A stretch of DNA of 36,073 nucleotides from a virus. Under the pieces are notes generated by a model. It was not told where the DNA came from and did not search any database. It was given only the letters and a program-made list of their open reading frames with translations. The stretch lies in the IMG/VR virus record IMGVR_UViG_3300012931_000014, positions 1-36,073 of that record. The stretch is one strand, 5' to 3'. Both the position numbers and the translations under genes were made by a program. Shown piece after piece: positions 14,202-21,282 of this stretch; the stretch's first letter is position 1; the number at the start of each line of letters is the position of its first letter.

Positions 14202-14494
14202 TTTTTATCTGGAAGAGAATCAATTATAGATTGCGTCGCCAATTGTGGTATATCCTGGTCATTTAAATCCACATCCATAATTGTTTCAGGAGTGATTGAT
14301 GGATCATTTTCGTGCAATAATTGAGACCAAATCAAAATACAAAACTCTTCCTCCGTAAGGTCGGATAAACGGAAGCCATGTATAAGACTTTTCCCCGTCT
14401 TTTCCTTGAATATTTTCGCAGCTCTCATGGTATTTTTAAGACGATGCTCTTTGCCATTTATGATAATAGATTTCAACGGTGCAATTTCTGCCAT
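14159..14494 (-). CDS. Tail assembly chaperone, zero-frame product (gpG-like)
   Basis: 111 residues: MAEIAPLKSIIINGKEHRLK, then TMRAAKIFKEKTGKSLIHGF and a helical LTEEEFCILIWSQLLHEND segment. This is the pattern of the first tail chaperone in siphophages (HK97 gp13/lambda gpG role), which coats the tape measure during assembly. It sits between the major tail protein and the tape measure. The gene contains GATAAAAAAGAG at codons 96-99, the probable slip site that makes the longer fusion. Confidence 0.85.
   Translation of the reverse strand: MAEIAPLKSIIINGKEHRLKNTMRAAKIFKEKTGKSLIHGFRLSDLTEEEFCILIWSQLLHENDPSITPETIMDVDLNDQDIPQLATQSIIDSLPDKKEGAIPNGENLPLS
14200..14207 (-). promoter_or_regulatory. 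Probable -1 ribosomal frameshift site (A6G)
   Basis: The minus-strand sequence is T AAA AAA G in zero frame. In the -1 frame a TAA sits exactly at the run, so the extension frame is open only downstream of it. Slippage of Lys-tRNA on the A-run joins Lys98 to the gpT-like frame. The position matches the programmed shift of other siphophage chaperones. It is not an ideal XXXYYYZ heptamer because the base before the A-run is T. Confidence 0.7.
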
Positions 14495-14569
14495 AATTCC
14501 CCCTTTAAAATAAATACAGGGGGTGGTGAATCCCCTGTATGATTTACAAAAATAATTAATTAGCTTGAT

Positions 14570-15298
14570 TTAAGGCGTGTAAATATGTACTTTATACTGT
14601 TTGGCAACTTTGCCGGTCTCTTTAACGTCCAGTGTAATATTGGTGATAGCTCCATCAGTAAGAGCTATCGTTCCGGACTGAGCGCCGGATAAGACGTCCT
14701 GGGAGGTGGTTCCATTATTGATCGTGATAGTAGCGCCGGTTAATGTCGGTGTGAATTTAACCCAGGTTGAAGCGGTATTTACAGCCACATTGTATTCATA
14801 GACAGCACCATCGAAGGTCGGGGTAAATGTCAAAGCCGCTCCGGTGTTCTCTTCGATACCTGTTAAGGTTGTCAAATCGGCTGAGGCTGTAATTGCAAGA
14901 GAGGGAGCGCCGGTGATTGTTATAGTCGCCGACCCTTTCAATTGGTCATCAAGCCCGCCATCTATGGGTTTAAAATCTGACAAAAACCCCGTTACTGTCA
15001 ATACTGTAGCTGAAGCAGGCGGATACGTTATAGTCGCCGTTCTAACCACCTGCGAGGCAAAATCAGCTGCCATTGCAATTTGACCATTCGTATCCCCAGG
15101 AATAAAGTTAAATTCCAAAGATATTGTCCCTGGATCTTTATTTCCCCCTATTTTCTCTAACCAACCAGATGTCGAATCCTCATTAGTAACATCGATCTGA
15201 GTAGATTTATAGCCCCCCAGGGTTATTTTTGTAATTTCCGCTACAAGTTGTCCGTTCCAGCGGAGTACCTTCCCAAATGCTTGTAATGCGCTTGTCAT
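14570..15298 (-). CDS. Major tail protein with C-terminal cadherin-like domain
   Basis: 242 residues. The N-terminal 135 residues (MTSALQAFGKVLRWNGQLVA; VTNEDSTSGWLEKIGGNKDP; TISLEFNFIPGD; FLSDFKPIDGGLDDQLKGSA) fit a tail tube protein. Residues about 140-242 form a separate beta-sandwich (LTTLTGIEENTGAALTFTPT, YEYNVAVNTASTWVKFTP, ITLDVKETGKVAKQYKVHIY) like cadherin-like or Ig-like domains that decorate tail tubes and may bind cell surfaces weakly. It comes after the tail terminator and before the chaperones, the standard order. Confidence 0.88.
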   Translation of the reverse strand: MTSALQAFGKVLRWNGQLVAEITKITLGGYKSTQIDVTNEDSTSGWLEKIGGNKDPGTISLEFNFIPGDTNGQIAMAADFASQVVRTATITYPPASATVLTVTGFLSDFKPIDGGLDDQLKGSATITITGAPSLAITASADLTTLTGIEENTGAALTFTPTFDGAVYEYNVAVNTASTWVKFTPTLTGATITINNGTTSQDVLSGAQSGTIALTDGAITNITLDVKETGKVAKQYKVHIYTP

Positions 15299-15324
15299 TT
15301 TTATAACCTCCTAAGTTATATTTT

Positions 15325-15738
15325 TTAAATATTTGTTATCTTTAATTCATAGAGTAAAATATAATCTACGGCTAAGCCGTAGAGTTCCACATCATTGTCA
15401 AACCCCAAGTCTGTCTCATTGTCGTAAGTACAATTATTTATCCATAATCCGCTACTACCTCCCATTAAGCCGGAGTATTTATCTAACACTGTGTGAATTG
15501 CGGCGGCGATACTTTTTAAAGACGAATACGTCGTACCAAAAATAGAAATCTGGAATCTGGCATTAACGTATCGCTTGCCAGTAGTTATACAGTCCTTAAC
15601 TTGTGATATTTTCTGTATACAAATATATGGTTTAACAACGTCCTGTGGTGCTTTTACGTAATAAATACGGTCGCCAACCAGTGCCGAGATAGTCGCCTCT
15701 CCCGCCAATTTCGATTGTAGAGCCTGCTCTACTAACAT
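15325..15738 (-). CDS. Tail terminator/completion protein (DUF3168-like)
   Basis: 137 residues. Start MLVEQALQSKLAGEATISAL, then RIYYVKAPQDVVKPYICIQK, an ARFQISIFGTTYSSLKSIAA strand-helix, and a beta end. This fits the DUF3168/gp17 type tail completion proteins that cap the tail tube. It overlaps the HK97 gp10-like gene by one base and is followed by the major tail protein, as expected. Confidence 0.85.
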   Translation of the reverse strand: MLVEQALQSKLAGEATISALVGDRIYYVKAPQDVVKPYICIQKISQVKDCITTGKRYVNARFQISIFGTTYSSLKSIAAAIHTVLDKYSGLMGGSSGLWINNCTYDNETDLGFDNDVELYGLAVDYILLYELKITNI

Positions 15739-16133
15739 TATGGTACCGCCCTTTCAATAATTTCTAGTAATTCTTGTTTAATATCTTCTTCAATTTTTTG
15801 TTTATCATCATCCCATGCGGGGCGGAAAAAAGGGTGCGGGGGTGCGGGATTTTTCCCAGCATGTCCGAACTCAACCAAATGTGCATGTGGTGCCCTCCCG
15901 TAATTAATCATTACAAGAGCAGCAGCCTCTTTATAATCTGAATAAGTCTTAGAGACAATACCTCTTTTAAGATTTCCCGTCGACCCCAACGGAGCACGTG
16001 AAATAATATCATCCCGTAAAAAATCAGCCGATTTCCCCAGAATTGGAGCGGCTTCCTCTTTAGACACTGATTTAAGCAATTTTTCGATATTGTTATTTAA
16101 TTCATCTAAGCCTTCAAGTTCAAACCACGGCAT
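15738..16133 (-). CDS. HK97 gp10-like head-tail joining protein
   Basis: 131 residues. The N-terminal helices (LEGLDELNNNIEKLLKSVSK), the SRAPLGSTGNLKRGIVSKTY motif and the AHLVEFGHAGKNPAPPHPFF block are the signature of the HK97-gp10 family (neck/stopper-associated tail component). Its stop is coupled to the tail terminator start. It acts where the finished tail meets the head. Confidence 0.9.
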   Translation of the reverse strand: MPWFELEGLDELNNNIEKLLKSVSKEEAAPILGKSADFLRDDIISRAPLGSTGNLKRGIVSKTYSDYKEAAALVMINYGRAPHAHLVEFGHAGKNPAPPHPFFRPAWDDDKQKIEEDIKQELLEIIERAVP

Positions 16134-16143
16134 ATTAGTACCT

Positions 16144-16464
16144 CTAATCCAAAGCCTCCGAATATTTTATCCAAAGTTTTTCGTTCCTATTTTCAGGATT
16201 GATAATTGTTACGATCCTAAGTATTCTATTGCCGATTTTGAGTCTCCATGTTGCCTGAATATCCGTACGGTATCTGATTTCTACCTCTCCTGATATATCA
16301 CTGTTGGCCTGTAAAGACTGAAATAAAAGAGTACCTGAAAGCGGTCTTATCGCCCCCCACACCGTAGCTTGGGTTGTAAAAGTTTCAACCCACTCCCCGA
16401 AGCTATTCTGGCTTTTAATGGGGGCCTGGAGTTCGATTCTATCTTTTAATTCCCCTGCTTTCAT
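16144..16464 (-). CDS. Head-tail joining protein (SPP1 gp16-like stopper)
   Basis: 106 residues: MKAGELKDRIELQAPIKSQN, then GEWVETFTTQATVWGAIRPL, and VEIRYRTDIQATWRLKIGNR. This matches the phage head-tail joining family (PF05521 type), a beta-barrel stopper that plugs the portal after packaging. It overlaps the upstream LamG-type gene by ATGA. Confidence 0.9.
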   Translation of the reverse strand: MKAGELKDRIELQAPIKSQNSFGEWVETFTTQATVWGAIRPLSGTLLFQSLQANSDISGEVEIRYRTDIQATWRLKIGNRILRIVTIINPENRNEKLWIKYSEALD

Positions 16465-17852
16465 GGTCTGCTCCTGCCACTATAAGAAGGTCGAGTATGC
16501 TCCTGCTGTTGTCCCCTTGAATGTTTTGAGGTAAATCCCCTATTTACACCACCTCTTTTTATAGCACTGATTTTAAAGTCTGCTCCTCCTATCTTTGCAA
16601 GCATAACTTGTAATTTCCCTGTCTCATCGTATGGAATTACAGCATTACCGCCTATTTTGGCTAGTATAATCTGTTCTCTTCGTTCGAAGAATTCGGCGTT
16701 ATCTCTATGACCAGTTTTTGCTTTTATCTCGACAATATGACCTCTTTCGTTTGCTGTTTGTGATACCGAACTGCCTTGACTGGCTAAAATAACCTGTTCG
16801 TGTCCAGTCTCGGTATAAAGATTATTTACTCCCCCAAACGTATTCAAAGCATCTGTCAAGCTCTTATTGGTTAAACTTATCCAGTCTGCGCTTCTGGCTA
16901 TGTTGGAGATACGGACTTCATCGATTAGACCCTTGAAATATAGGTTTGCTAATGCTCGCCTACCTAACTGTAACGTAGTTCTGGATGTTAGTGCCCCAGT
17001 ATAAGAATTTGGTGAACCTGAAGGAGAGCCACTGACATAATGTTGAGTTACACCGACATTATTCCATACAAAAGCTAATACATACCAACTATTTACTGTT
17101 ACATTAGCATTACTATCAGTCCTGTGCCCAGTTCCTTCTAAATAGTTAAAAACAATATTAGAGCTCCATTGTAATGCATACTGAAGATTGGCTGCTGCAT
17201 CGGTATTTCTACAAATTATATATCCATCCCCAGCTCCAGTTATAGGTTGTATAGTTGCCTCTAGTGTTAGGGGTCTGTCTATAATATCTACCCCTGATAC
17301 GGAAGTAAGTGCTACCATATCATTACTTCCGTCAAAACTTTGTGCCTTTCCTACACTTCTAGTTGCTTCAATAGGTTCGTTAATTCCCTTTTTTGTGCCA
17401 TTGTTAGCATTACTTGTTGAGTCTTTAATATGTGATGTGTCTGGATTGTCGTTCATGTGAGAGACGAAGACAAAATTGGAGTCCCAAACGGCTTGAGCGG
17501 GGGTTGAACCTGTTACACCGACATAGGTAGAGTTGTCTGCGTGTGTGGAGTCAAAATAGAGATAATAAGTATTGCCAGATGTAGAGGGATTGATTTTTGC
17601 CCAAAGTTCTCCTATTTCGTTCACAGTGTCCCAAGTGGCTACTTCTACATAACATTCAGTATTGGTATCATCGGCAATAGCTAACTTGAGATTATTCGCT
17701 CCAAGCTCGTCAAATACAGCCGTTAAATCCACATCGGTTTTCCCAGAAGAAGAACTGATTAAAACAAGATGTGGGTAGTTAGTTTCACTTTCTGGAACGT
17801 CTGCTCCTGCTATGGTTATTGATATTCTTTTAGCCCAACCTGATAACCACAT
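16461..17852 (-). CDS. DUF2341 plus concanavalin/LamG-like virion protein
   Basis: 463 residues inside the connector cluster, not a usual connector. Residues 1-130 fit DUF2341 (WAKRISITIAGADV; LVLISSSSGK; TYYLYFDSTHADNSTYV). Residues 130-335 form a LamG/concanavalin jelly roll (FVSHMNDN, SFDGSNDMVALTSVSGVDII, LTLEATIQPITGAGDGYII, FKGLIDEVRISNIARSADWI). The last 120 residues hold degenerate repeats (EQVILASQG, EQIILAKIGG, LQVMLAKIGG) and a basic tail. It is likely a head or neck decoration that binds carbohydrate. Coupling to both connector genes supports a virion role. Confidence 0.75.
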   Translation of the reverse strand: MWLSGWAKRISITIAGADVPESETNYPHLVLISSSSGKTDVDLTAVFDELGANNLKLAIADDTNTECYVEVATWDTVNEIGELWAKINPSTSGNTYYLYFDSTHADNSTYVGVTGSTPAQAVWDSNFVFVSHMNDNPDTSHIKDSTSNANNGTKKGINEPIEATRSVGKAQSFDGSNDMVALTSVSGVDIIDRPLTLEATIQPITGAGDGYIICRNTDAAANLQYALQWSSNIVFNYLEGTGHRTDSNANVTVNSWYVLAFVWNNVGVTQHYVSGSPSGSPNSYTGALTSRTTLQLGRRALANLYFKGLIDEVRISNIARSADWISLTNKSLTDALNTFGGVNNLYTETGHEQVILASQGSSVSQTANERGHIVEIKAKTGHRDNAEFFERREQIILAKIGGNAVIPYDETGKLQVMLAKIGGADFKISAIKRGGVNRGFTSKHSRGQQQEHTRPSYSGRSRP

Positions 17853-17860
17853 ATTGACTC

Positions 17861-18412
17861 CTATTCAGAAAGTCCGCAATATAAAGAGCCGCTCAATAAA
17901 TCCCCATTCAATAATGTTCTCGGGGTGCTAAGAGCCAGACTTGCAATCAGGTGTTTACCCGCAGCGTCTACAACAGCGGTTATATCGGTACACAAGAAGA
18001 TATTTTTAACAGCAGTAACCCAATCTTCACCTGCTGTCCAAGTGACAGTCTTAGAATCAGCTCTGTAATAAGCCGCTGGCTGATTGATATAGAAGTCCTG
18101 TCCAGCTACACCTGTTCCAGCACTCGAAACAGCTTTACGCTCATACCCACTCTTAGTTAATTCGGTTAGGGTTGCCAGTGTGTCTGCTTCAGCTAATGAA
18201 GCACGTGTATCTAATCCCAAATACAGATTAGCAGGGGGAGCGCCGTAGTTTGTCATTGTAGTGGCGAAGAAAGCTGATAATATAGCAATCTCTCCTGTAT
18301 CGTGGAGTATATTCCTATCTATTGCCTCTTCTGAATATATCAGCCGATAAATTCCTGATTTGTCTTTTCTCCAATGTTTAATATTCCAAACAGAATGATA
18401 TTTTAAGTTCAT
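17861..18412 (-). CDS. Phage structural protein of the head-tail region, unknown fold
   Basis: 183 residues: a basic N-terminus (NLKYHSVWNIKHWRKDKSGI), a conserved-looking core (AILSAFFATTMTNYGAPPAN; LTELTKSGYERKAVSS; SKTVTWTAGEDWVTAVKNIF) and a small-residue C-terminus. The core resembles phage proteins of the type encoded at 9898-10464 (GY...TW patterns and a VIYE/FLCT strand). It probably belongs to the capsid-neck decoration set with the LamG-type protein that follows 8 bases later. Confidence 0.6.
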   Translation of the reverse strand: MNLKYHSVWNIKHWRKDKSGIYRLIYSEEAIDRNILHDTGEIAILSAFFATTMTNYGAPPANLYLGLDTRASLAEADTLATLTELTKSGYERKAVSSAGTGVAGQDFYINQPAAYYRADSKTVTWTAGEDWVTAVKNIFLCTDITAVVDAAGKHLIASLALSTPRTLLNGDLLSGSLYCGLSE

Positions 18413-18428
18413 ATTGTCCCCCTAAAAT

Positions 18429-19358
18429 TTATAATATCCTGTCCATCCAGAGGAGAGCGTCTACTGCGAAGGGAAGTTCTTTTAAGTTATCCGTATCCAC
18501 AGCCTCTCTGTTTTTGTATAAATGACCGATTATTAACTTCATAGCTGACTTTACATCCTCTGGAACATCTGAAGCAGCTCCGTATCCGCAAGTGAAAGTT
18601 ACGCATACACCATTTGCGGGTCTTAAAGTTGTTGATGGCCAGCTTATGCTTGAATTTAAAACTATCCAGCCAGGCTCATTTTTAACGTCTACAAAGTAAT
18701 TAGTGTCGGCAAAAGGATATTCGTTATCATCGACATCGTAATACTTGATACTGTCTATCGAGATTAGTGGCGGTAGGGGAATTTGAAGTTGCCCATTGCG
18801 GGGGAATTCATCAAGCCATAATTCCCAAGATTGAGTTATGTAAGCCCTGTTCTGAAACTTTTCGCAATATGACCTTGCGGTTTTGATTAATGAAGTTATT
18901 AATGTGTCATCTGCCCCCGTTGGTGCGTTTTTAACTATCGAGACACCAAACGAACATGCGGCCGTTCCTACAGTACTTACTACCCTGAGCCATTGCTTAA
19001 TGCCCGTGTAGGCTAGTTCATAGGTTGTGTTATCATTTCCTTCGGTTATCTGAGTAAACGCCCCAGATGTCACGTCAGTCCATGTAGTGTTATTATCAGA
19101 CTCTTGCAGTTTTACATCAACAGTCCCGTTTGTGCCGTTAGTCCCAGACTCTAAAAGGACAACAGTGGAATAACCCAAAACGTCAACAGAAGTACCTATC
19201 AGTGAATAAGCCGAAGCGATGTTATGAGAGCCAGGTACAATTGACTGAACACTGGTTAAATTATCGGCAAAAGAACCTGAATCAACCCGCAAATGGAGTT
19301 TCGCTTCGACGCTACTGACTGGCTCTGTGGCTGGCTGGGTTTTTATCTTTAATGCCAT
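18429..19358 (-). CDS. Head-tail connector (gp6-like) with an inserted beta domain
   Basis: 309 residues, about 115 more than a normal gp6-type connector. The connector sequence starts ATEPVSSVEAKLHLRVDSG (residues 10-28) and resumes at about residue 150 (DDTLITSLIKTARSYCEKFQ, WELWLDEFPRNGQ, PPLISIDSIKYYDV, FTCGYGAASDVPEDVKSAMK, LLWMDRIL). The intervening segment (VDVKLQESDNNTTWTDVTSG, YELAYTGIKQWLRVVSTVG) is a beta-sandwich known from stand-alone phage decoration proteins. The connector ring would thus carry 12 outward domains. No frame break is seen at either border. Confidence 0.82.
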   Translation of the reverse strand: MALKIKTQPATEPVSSVEAKLHLRVDSGSFADNLTSVQSIVPGSHNIASAYSLIGTSVDVLGYSTVVLLESGTNGTNGTVDVKLQESDNNTTWTDVTSGAFTQITEGNDNTTYELAYTGIKQWLRVVSTVGTAACSFGVSIVKNAPTGADDTLITSLIKTARSYCEKFQNRAYITQSWELWLDEFPRNGQLQIPLPPLISIDSIKYYDVDDNEYPFADTNYFVDVKNEPGWIVLNSSISWPSTTLRPANGVCVTFTCGYGAASDVPEDVKSAMKLIIGHLYKNREAVDTDNLKELPFAVDALLWMDRIL

Positions 19359-19388
19359 AATAGTCTCCTGTGAATTCTTATCTCTAAA

Positions 19389-19420
19389 ACAGGCAGGAAT
19401 AAATAGCTACTCCTGCCTGT
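19389..19420 (-). terminator. Perfect 10-bp hairpin, terminator-like
   Basis: ACAGGCAGGA (19389-19398) pairs perfectly with TCCTGCCTGT (19411-19420). On the minus strand the stem is followed by TTTTAG. It lies just upstream of the connector genes and after the decoration gene. Confidence 0.65.
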
Positions 19421-19449
19421 GGGTAGAAAAAAGAATTATTTTAATAAAC

Positions 19450-19494
19450 ATTACAGGACGGTAGGTAAAGGAGTTAACCTTGCCGCCCTGTAAT
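19450..19494 (-). terminator. Second hairpin after the decoration gene
   Basis: ATTACAGGACGG (19450-19461) pairs with CCGCCCTGTAAT (19483-19494), 11 of 12 positions. On the minus strand it is followed by GTTTATT. With the hairpin 30 bases downstream it forms a tandem structure that may terminate transcription or protect the abundant capsid messages. Confidence 0.55.
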
Positions 19495-19511
19495 GCCCCT
19501 ATAGGGTTAAG

Positions 19512-20375
19512 TTAGGGTATGATTTGAAGCATGACGAAAGGAGCGTTGCTGGAACCACTGCTACTGTCATCCATAGCAATACCTGCCAGCTGGAAGCCAC
19601 TTTCCATTGTGACATCATTACTGGACACTACAGAGCCATTGCCAACAAAGGCTATAGTCCTGTCTCTCGCAGAATCGCAAGTATGAGTGTCACTGGTAAT
19701 CCAACAGATACCCCATGTCTGAACCCATAAGAATTGCCCAGAAGTGGCACAAACAGTCGGCATCCCAATAAATGTTACGTAATCGCCTCCTGAACCGTCA
19801 GCTTTAACGCCATTGAACGGATTTTCCATCAGTTCAATATTGGTCGTGCCCTCCGTGACCGCTGTGGTCAATGGCGAATCAAGTTTCAGTGTTAGCGATC
19901 CACCGGTCGTAGCAAGTGCAGGGTGACTGACTATCATGCGGTTTTGCGGATGCTGTGCAGAACCATTACCGATAACAATATAGCCGCCTGCCAGTTCGTT
20001 TTCCGATAATACACCTGTTGCCAACACGCCAATGGTTGTGTCGATAGTGACGGTGACATAGCAACTTCCAGCTGCACCGGCTGCCAATGTTTCTCCAGGA
20101 TAAGCAGCAGCTTGGGCTGCGGCAGTTGCTTGAGTCGGAGCAACGGCATTGGTATTGGTTTTCTTTGATTTATAAGCGCCCCATTCTGTTGAGCAGACAC
20201 CGCCAGCTTTAGAATAAATGAAAGTGCGTCCACCTCGCCTAATTATTGTACCGAGTGGATATTTCTGAACGGTGTCAACTGCATACGGAGTTCCGCCGGG
20301 CAGTTCGAATTCTACTTCGCCAACGGCAGGCATGTAGCCTTTATATTTAGCTTTTCCTTCAAAAGTTGTTCCCAT
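19512..20375 (-). CDS. Capsid decoration/fibre-like structural protein
   Basis: 287 residues. The N-terminus is charged (MGTTFEGKAKYKGYMPAVGE) and is followed by a short Ala/Gln-rich segment (NAVAPTQATAAAQAAAYPGE). The rest is beta-rich with many Gly, Thr and Asn (GGYIVIGNGSAQHPQNRMIV; GGSLTLKLDSPL; GIAMDDSSSGSSNAPFVML). There are no enzyme motifs. Its position right after the major capsid gene (apart from the HNH insertion) and before the connectors is where head decoration proteins lie. Confidence 0.65.
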   Translation of the reverse strand: MGTTFEGKAKYKGYMPAVGEVEFELPGGTPYAVDTVQKYPLGTIIRRGGRTFIYSKAGGVCSTEWGAYKSKKTNTNAVAPTQATAAAQAAAYPGETLAAGAAGSCYVTVTIDTTIGVLATGVLSENELAGGYIVIGNGSAQHPQNRMIVSHPALATTGGSLTLKLDSPLTTAVTEGTTNIELMENPFNGVKADGSGGDYVTFIGMPTVCATSGQFLWVQTWGICWITSDTHTCDSARDRTIAFVGNGSVVSSNDVTMESGFQLAGIAMDDSSSGSSNAPFVMLQIIP

Positions 20376-20479
20376 TTTATTATTTACCTCACTTAAATTT
20401 TATTCGTTACCCTCGAGGCGGAATTCCACCGTCTCCGATTAGCTTTAATATCAAGATTAAGTATTGTTGTCTAACAAAT

Positions 20480-20504
20480 AAGGGCAGGTGATAAGCCTGC
20501 CCTT
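20480..20504 (-). terminator. Hairpin after the HNH gene
   Basis: AAGGGCAGG (20480-20488) pairs perfectly with CCTGCCCTT (20496-20504) around a 7-base loop. On the minus strand ATTTGTT follows, a modest U-tract. It would end the HNH transcript or partly stop read-through from the capsid gene. Confidence 0.6.
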
Positions 20505-20533
20505 TGGTGGATGATTTAGCTGAATGATTTAGT

Positions 20534-21103
20534 TTAAATTCTCATTTTTTCTTGAAGTTGTTGAGTCAACTCTTTTACTTGCCACTTGAGTAACCGTATC
20601 TCCGTTCTTAACTCACAATGAGAGCACATGCTCTTATAGATAGCATGATTTTTAGGCGATATGAGTTCAAGATTTTCAATACGGTTATCATTTCGAACCC
20701 CATTTTTATGATGGACATGTTCTATTTTTAGAAGACGTCTGCCAAGGTGCTGTGCCATTATTAAGCGATGCTCAAGAATGCTTCCTTTCCCATTAGACAT
20801 ATTATAAAACGGGTCTTCTGGATATATCGGAATACAATTATATCCATGACAATTGTATTTACCGCCTTGCCAATTAGGATTTTTATTACCACGGAACGAT
20901 AGTGAACTTTTGCGCTTATGCTCTTCACTATACTCCCTGCCCTTTTTGGAACAAGAATTACAAAATTTAAATTCTGGGGTTCCTTTTATAAAGCGAACCC
21001 AGCGTTCTTTTCCACAACGTTCGCAAGCTGCCCAAATGCGACGGTTCTTACTATTAATTAAATCTAATGTTTTGCTACTTACTATTTCCCCTATTTCTGG
21101 CAT
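20534..21103 (-). CDS. HNH homing-type endonuclease
   Basis: I set the start at ATG 21103, which overlaps the zinc-ribbon stop (TAATG); a longer reading to 21154 runs inside that gene. The 189-residue protein has CERCGKERWVRFIKGTPEFK, CNSCSKKG, a GNKNPNWQGG linker typical of homing enzymes, then the HNH core EHRLIMAQHLGRRLLKIEHV, HHKNGVRNDNRIENLEL, and H170-type NHAIYKSM. A coiled helix ends it. Placed between capsid and decoration genes, it looks like an inserted free-standing homing endonuclease. Confidence 0.8.
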   Translation of the reverse strand: MPEIGEIVSSKTLDLINSKNRRIWAACERCGKERWVRFIKGTPEFKFCNSCSKKGREYSEEHKRKSSLSFRGNKNPNWQGGKYNCHGYNCIPIYPEDPFYNMSNGKGSILEHRLIMAQHLGRRLLKIEHVHHKNGVRNDNRIENLELISPKNHAIYKSMCSHCELRTEIRLLKWQVKELTQQLQEKMRI

Positions 21104-21222
21104 TATCTCTGCCCTCGCGGAATGTTCCAATAGGGGCTTTTGCACTTCGGGCAAACTTTCGGATTCTTAATTCTGGCAACCCATGAATGAGAACACCTTT
21201 GGCATTTGCAAGTTGTTAACAT
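21103..21222 (-). CDS. 39-aa zinc ribbon mini-protein (copy 1 of 3)
   Basis: ATG at 21222 follows GGAGGTTATAAA. The product is MLTTCKCQRCSHSWVARIKN, followed by PKVCPKCKSPYWNIPRGQR: two CxxC knuckles 16 residues apart and a CPKCKSPYW end. It closely matches the products at 29825-29944 and 34383-34520. Translation is coupled to the HNH gene (TAATG). Zinc binding is inferred from the four Cys; the partner is unknown. Confidence 0.75.
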   Translation of the reverse strand: MLTTCKCQRCSHSWVARIKNPKVCPKCKSPYWNIPRGQR

Positions 21223-21282
21223 TTTATAACCTCCATTAGTATATGAGTATAGTATATTACTAATGAGGCTAAATAACAAGTT

